Origin: Candidatus Microgenomates bacterium
GTDB taxonomy: Bacteria > Patescibacteriota > Microgenomatia > UBA12405 > UBA6130
Direction: 5' to 3'
NCBI GenBank assembly: GCA_015485895.1
Contig: WFSR01000075.1
Location: forward strand, 1-13,685
DNA: 13,685 nt
Positions 12,722 through 13,685 of the stretch are shown in pieces. The number at the start of each line of letters is the position of its first letter. The stretch's first letter is position 1. The notes below the pieces were generated by a model. The model was given only the letters and a program-made list of their open reading frames with translations, did no database searches and was not told the DNA's origin. Made by a program: the position numbers and the translations under genes.

Positions 12722-13685
12722 ATGAATTTACGTCTCGAATTTTTAACCGTTCTCCTTTTTTTTATCCTAACATTTTTAGCTTTTGCTTTTTGGAATGATT
12801 GGCACAAATATCACTTTTATTGGTATTGGTTTTGGCAAACGCCCTTTTTTTTGGCACTTTTGGCGTCGTTAGGAAGTTATTTTTTCCGTTTTTGGCGCTG
12901 GAATTTTTTTCTGACCCGGGTGCTGAAACGTCAGAGAACGAAACGGCCGCTTTATCAATATCAATCAGCTCTCATTTTCTTTTCTGGCTTAGCCACGGTG
13001 GTGACTCCCCTGCGGACCGGAGAAGTACTTAAGCCTTGGTTGGTTAAACAGGTCACTGGGGTGAGGGCGAGTAAGACTTTGGCAGTGGTAGTCTTTGAGA
13101 GATTTACCGATTCTCTGGCAATGCTTGCGCTAATGACTTTGGGAGTTCTCCGTTTTCGCCTCGGCTTACCTCTTTTATCGGGCGTTACTTTTTTAGGAGT
13201 CCTTTTTTTGGTGGGTTTACAATTTCCCCAATATGCAGAAAAATTACTCGATTGGCCTCAGCGTTGGCTGGGACAGCGTTACCGTTATTTAGCCCAAAAG
13301 TTGCTTAATTTCTACCATCAAGCCGCTTTCCTTACTAAACCTCGCTTTTTATTAGTGGGTTTTTTGTTAGGGTTGTGCGCTTGGAGTATCCAGATGGCCG
13401 GCAGCAGTTATCTAATAGCTCAGGTAGTGGGCCGGCCGTTCACTTTAGACTGGCTTTTAACCACCTTTTTTATTTTTTCTTTTTCGGCGGCGATCGGTTT
13501 TGGAATTCCCTTGCCTGGTGGCGTCGGTGTTGCCGAACCGACGGTGGCAGGTTTATTAATTGCTCTTCTTCATGTCCCGACCGGTTTAGCAGTAGTGGCC
13601 ACTTTGTTAGTCCGCTTCTCAACTCTTTGGTTTGGGGTTTTCTTGGGCCTTATCTCTTTTCAGGTGTATAAATATAGAGTGAAAT
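12722..13685 (+). CDS. YbhN/AglD-like (UPF0104) membrane protein, partial
   Basis: An ATG frame runs without a stop from 12722 to the window edge (321 codons), so the 3' end is missing or nearly so. It belongs to the lysylphosphatidylglycerol-synthase TM-region family, which includes YbhN and AglD and is linked to lipid or lipid-linked sugar handling. Diagnostic blocks are TPLRTGEVLKPWLVK (95-109, the RxGE motif), FERFTDSLAML (125-135, ER..D) and IPLPGGVGVAEPTVAGLL (262-279, the PGG.G..E motif). About seven to eight helices are visible. No C-terminal synthase domain is seen within the window, but the chain end is not included. It is divergent from the GT4 gene, a common pairing for glycolipid synthesis plus membrane handling. 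A shorter frame at 12799-13032 in another register is a shadow of it. Confidence 0.85.
   Translation, partial: MNLRLEFLTVLLFFILTFLAFAFWNDWHKYHFYWYWFWQTPFFLALLASLGSYFFRFWRWNFFLTRVLKRQRTKRPLYQYQSALIFFSGLATVVTPLRTGEVLKPWLVKQVTGVRASKTLAVVVFERFTDSLAMLALMTLGVLRFRLGLPLLSGVTFLGVLFLVGLQFPQYAEKLLDWPQRWLGQRYRYLAQKLLNFYHQAAFLTKPRFLLVGFLLGLCAWSIQMAGSSYLIAQVVGRPFTLDWLLTTFFIFSFSAAIGFGIPLPGGVGVAEPTVAGLLIALLHVPTGLAVVATLLVRFSTLWFGVFLGLISFQVYKYRVK

Noticed and set aside
12706..12807. N-terminal extension of the GT4 gene from an ATG at 12807
   Set aside because: The extension is Lys/Arg-rich and antisense to the N-terminal helix of the flippase-like gene; MKILTTLSYYRPNISG is a typical GT4 start.
12799..13032. 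77-codon plus-strand frame and a similar one at 13375-13671
   Set aside because: Both are other registers of the YbhN-like gene, whose continuous frame carries the family motifs.
1..13685. UGA recoded as glycine (Gracilibacteria/SR1 code)
   Set aside because: TGA ends murJ, the pilN-like, pilO-like and 97-codon genes at positions that fit the next start; no conserved domain contains an in-frame TGA.

Overview
The window looks like accessory-to-core chromosome of a Candidate Phyla Radiation (Patescibacteria) bacterium, most likely of the Microgenomates side. Grounds: mid-40s % GC by eye, very tight packing with overlapping genes, a short 83-residue S20 protein, PilN/PilO-like genes in an otherwise small envelope locus, several divergent GT-C membrane glycosyltransferases, and one gene-free stretch made of short degenerate palindromes and AT-rich word repeats. 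TGA is used as a normal stop and tryptophan is TGG, so the recoded Gracilibacteria/SR1 code is excluded. The placement is inference; no marker gene here fixes the lineage.

Layout. 1-558 holds no gene but a mosaic of inverted and direct repeats. 559-2313 (minus strand) carries rpsT followed by a GT39-type glycosyltransferase with its own promoter. Divergent from rpsT, with overlapping promoters, is a plus-strand run from 2372 to 9343: murJ, then (from an internal promoter with a perfect -35 box) pilN-like, pilO-like, a 97-residue one-TM protein, a large surface protein with FnIII/Ig-like domains, a UbiA-family polyprenyl-phosphate phosphoribosyltransferase-like enzyme, and a GT-C glycosyltransferase. 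Neighbouring genes from pilN onward overlap by 4 to about 26 bases, so they look cotranscribed. A family-4 uracil-DNA glycosylase (9330-9941, minus) is convergent with that run. A second, paralogous GT-C enzyme (9993-11636, plus) is convergent with a GT4 glycosyltransferase (11566-12705, minus), and a YbhN/AglD-like membrane flippase-family gene starts at 12722 and runs off the window.

How the genes fit together. Most of the window is envelope biology: a MurJ-type lipid-linked precursor flippase, a lipid-phosphate sugar donor enzyme (UbiA family), three GT-C enzymes that would use polyprenyl-phosphate sugars outside the membrane, a cytoplasmic GT4 and a YbhN-like protein. The plausible product is a glycosylated surface in which the FnIII/Ig protein and pilus components are displayed; the sugar and acceptor cannot be read from sequence.

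The most noteworthy signals: (1) at seven likely transcription-unit starts a -10-like box ends only 5 to 10 bases before the start codon, implying leaderless or nearly leaderless mRNAs; (2) the uracil-DNA glycosylase has His in place of one of the four Fe-S cysteines and ends in a sliding-clamp-like QTSLF tail; (3) the second GT-C paralog has HPDG where its sister has HPDE; (4) the unexplained palindrome mosaic at 1-558.
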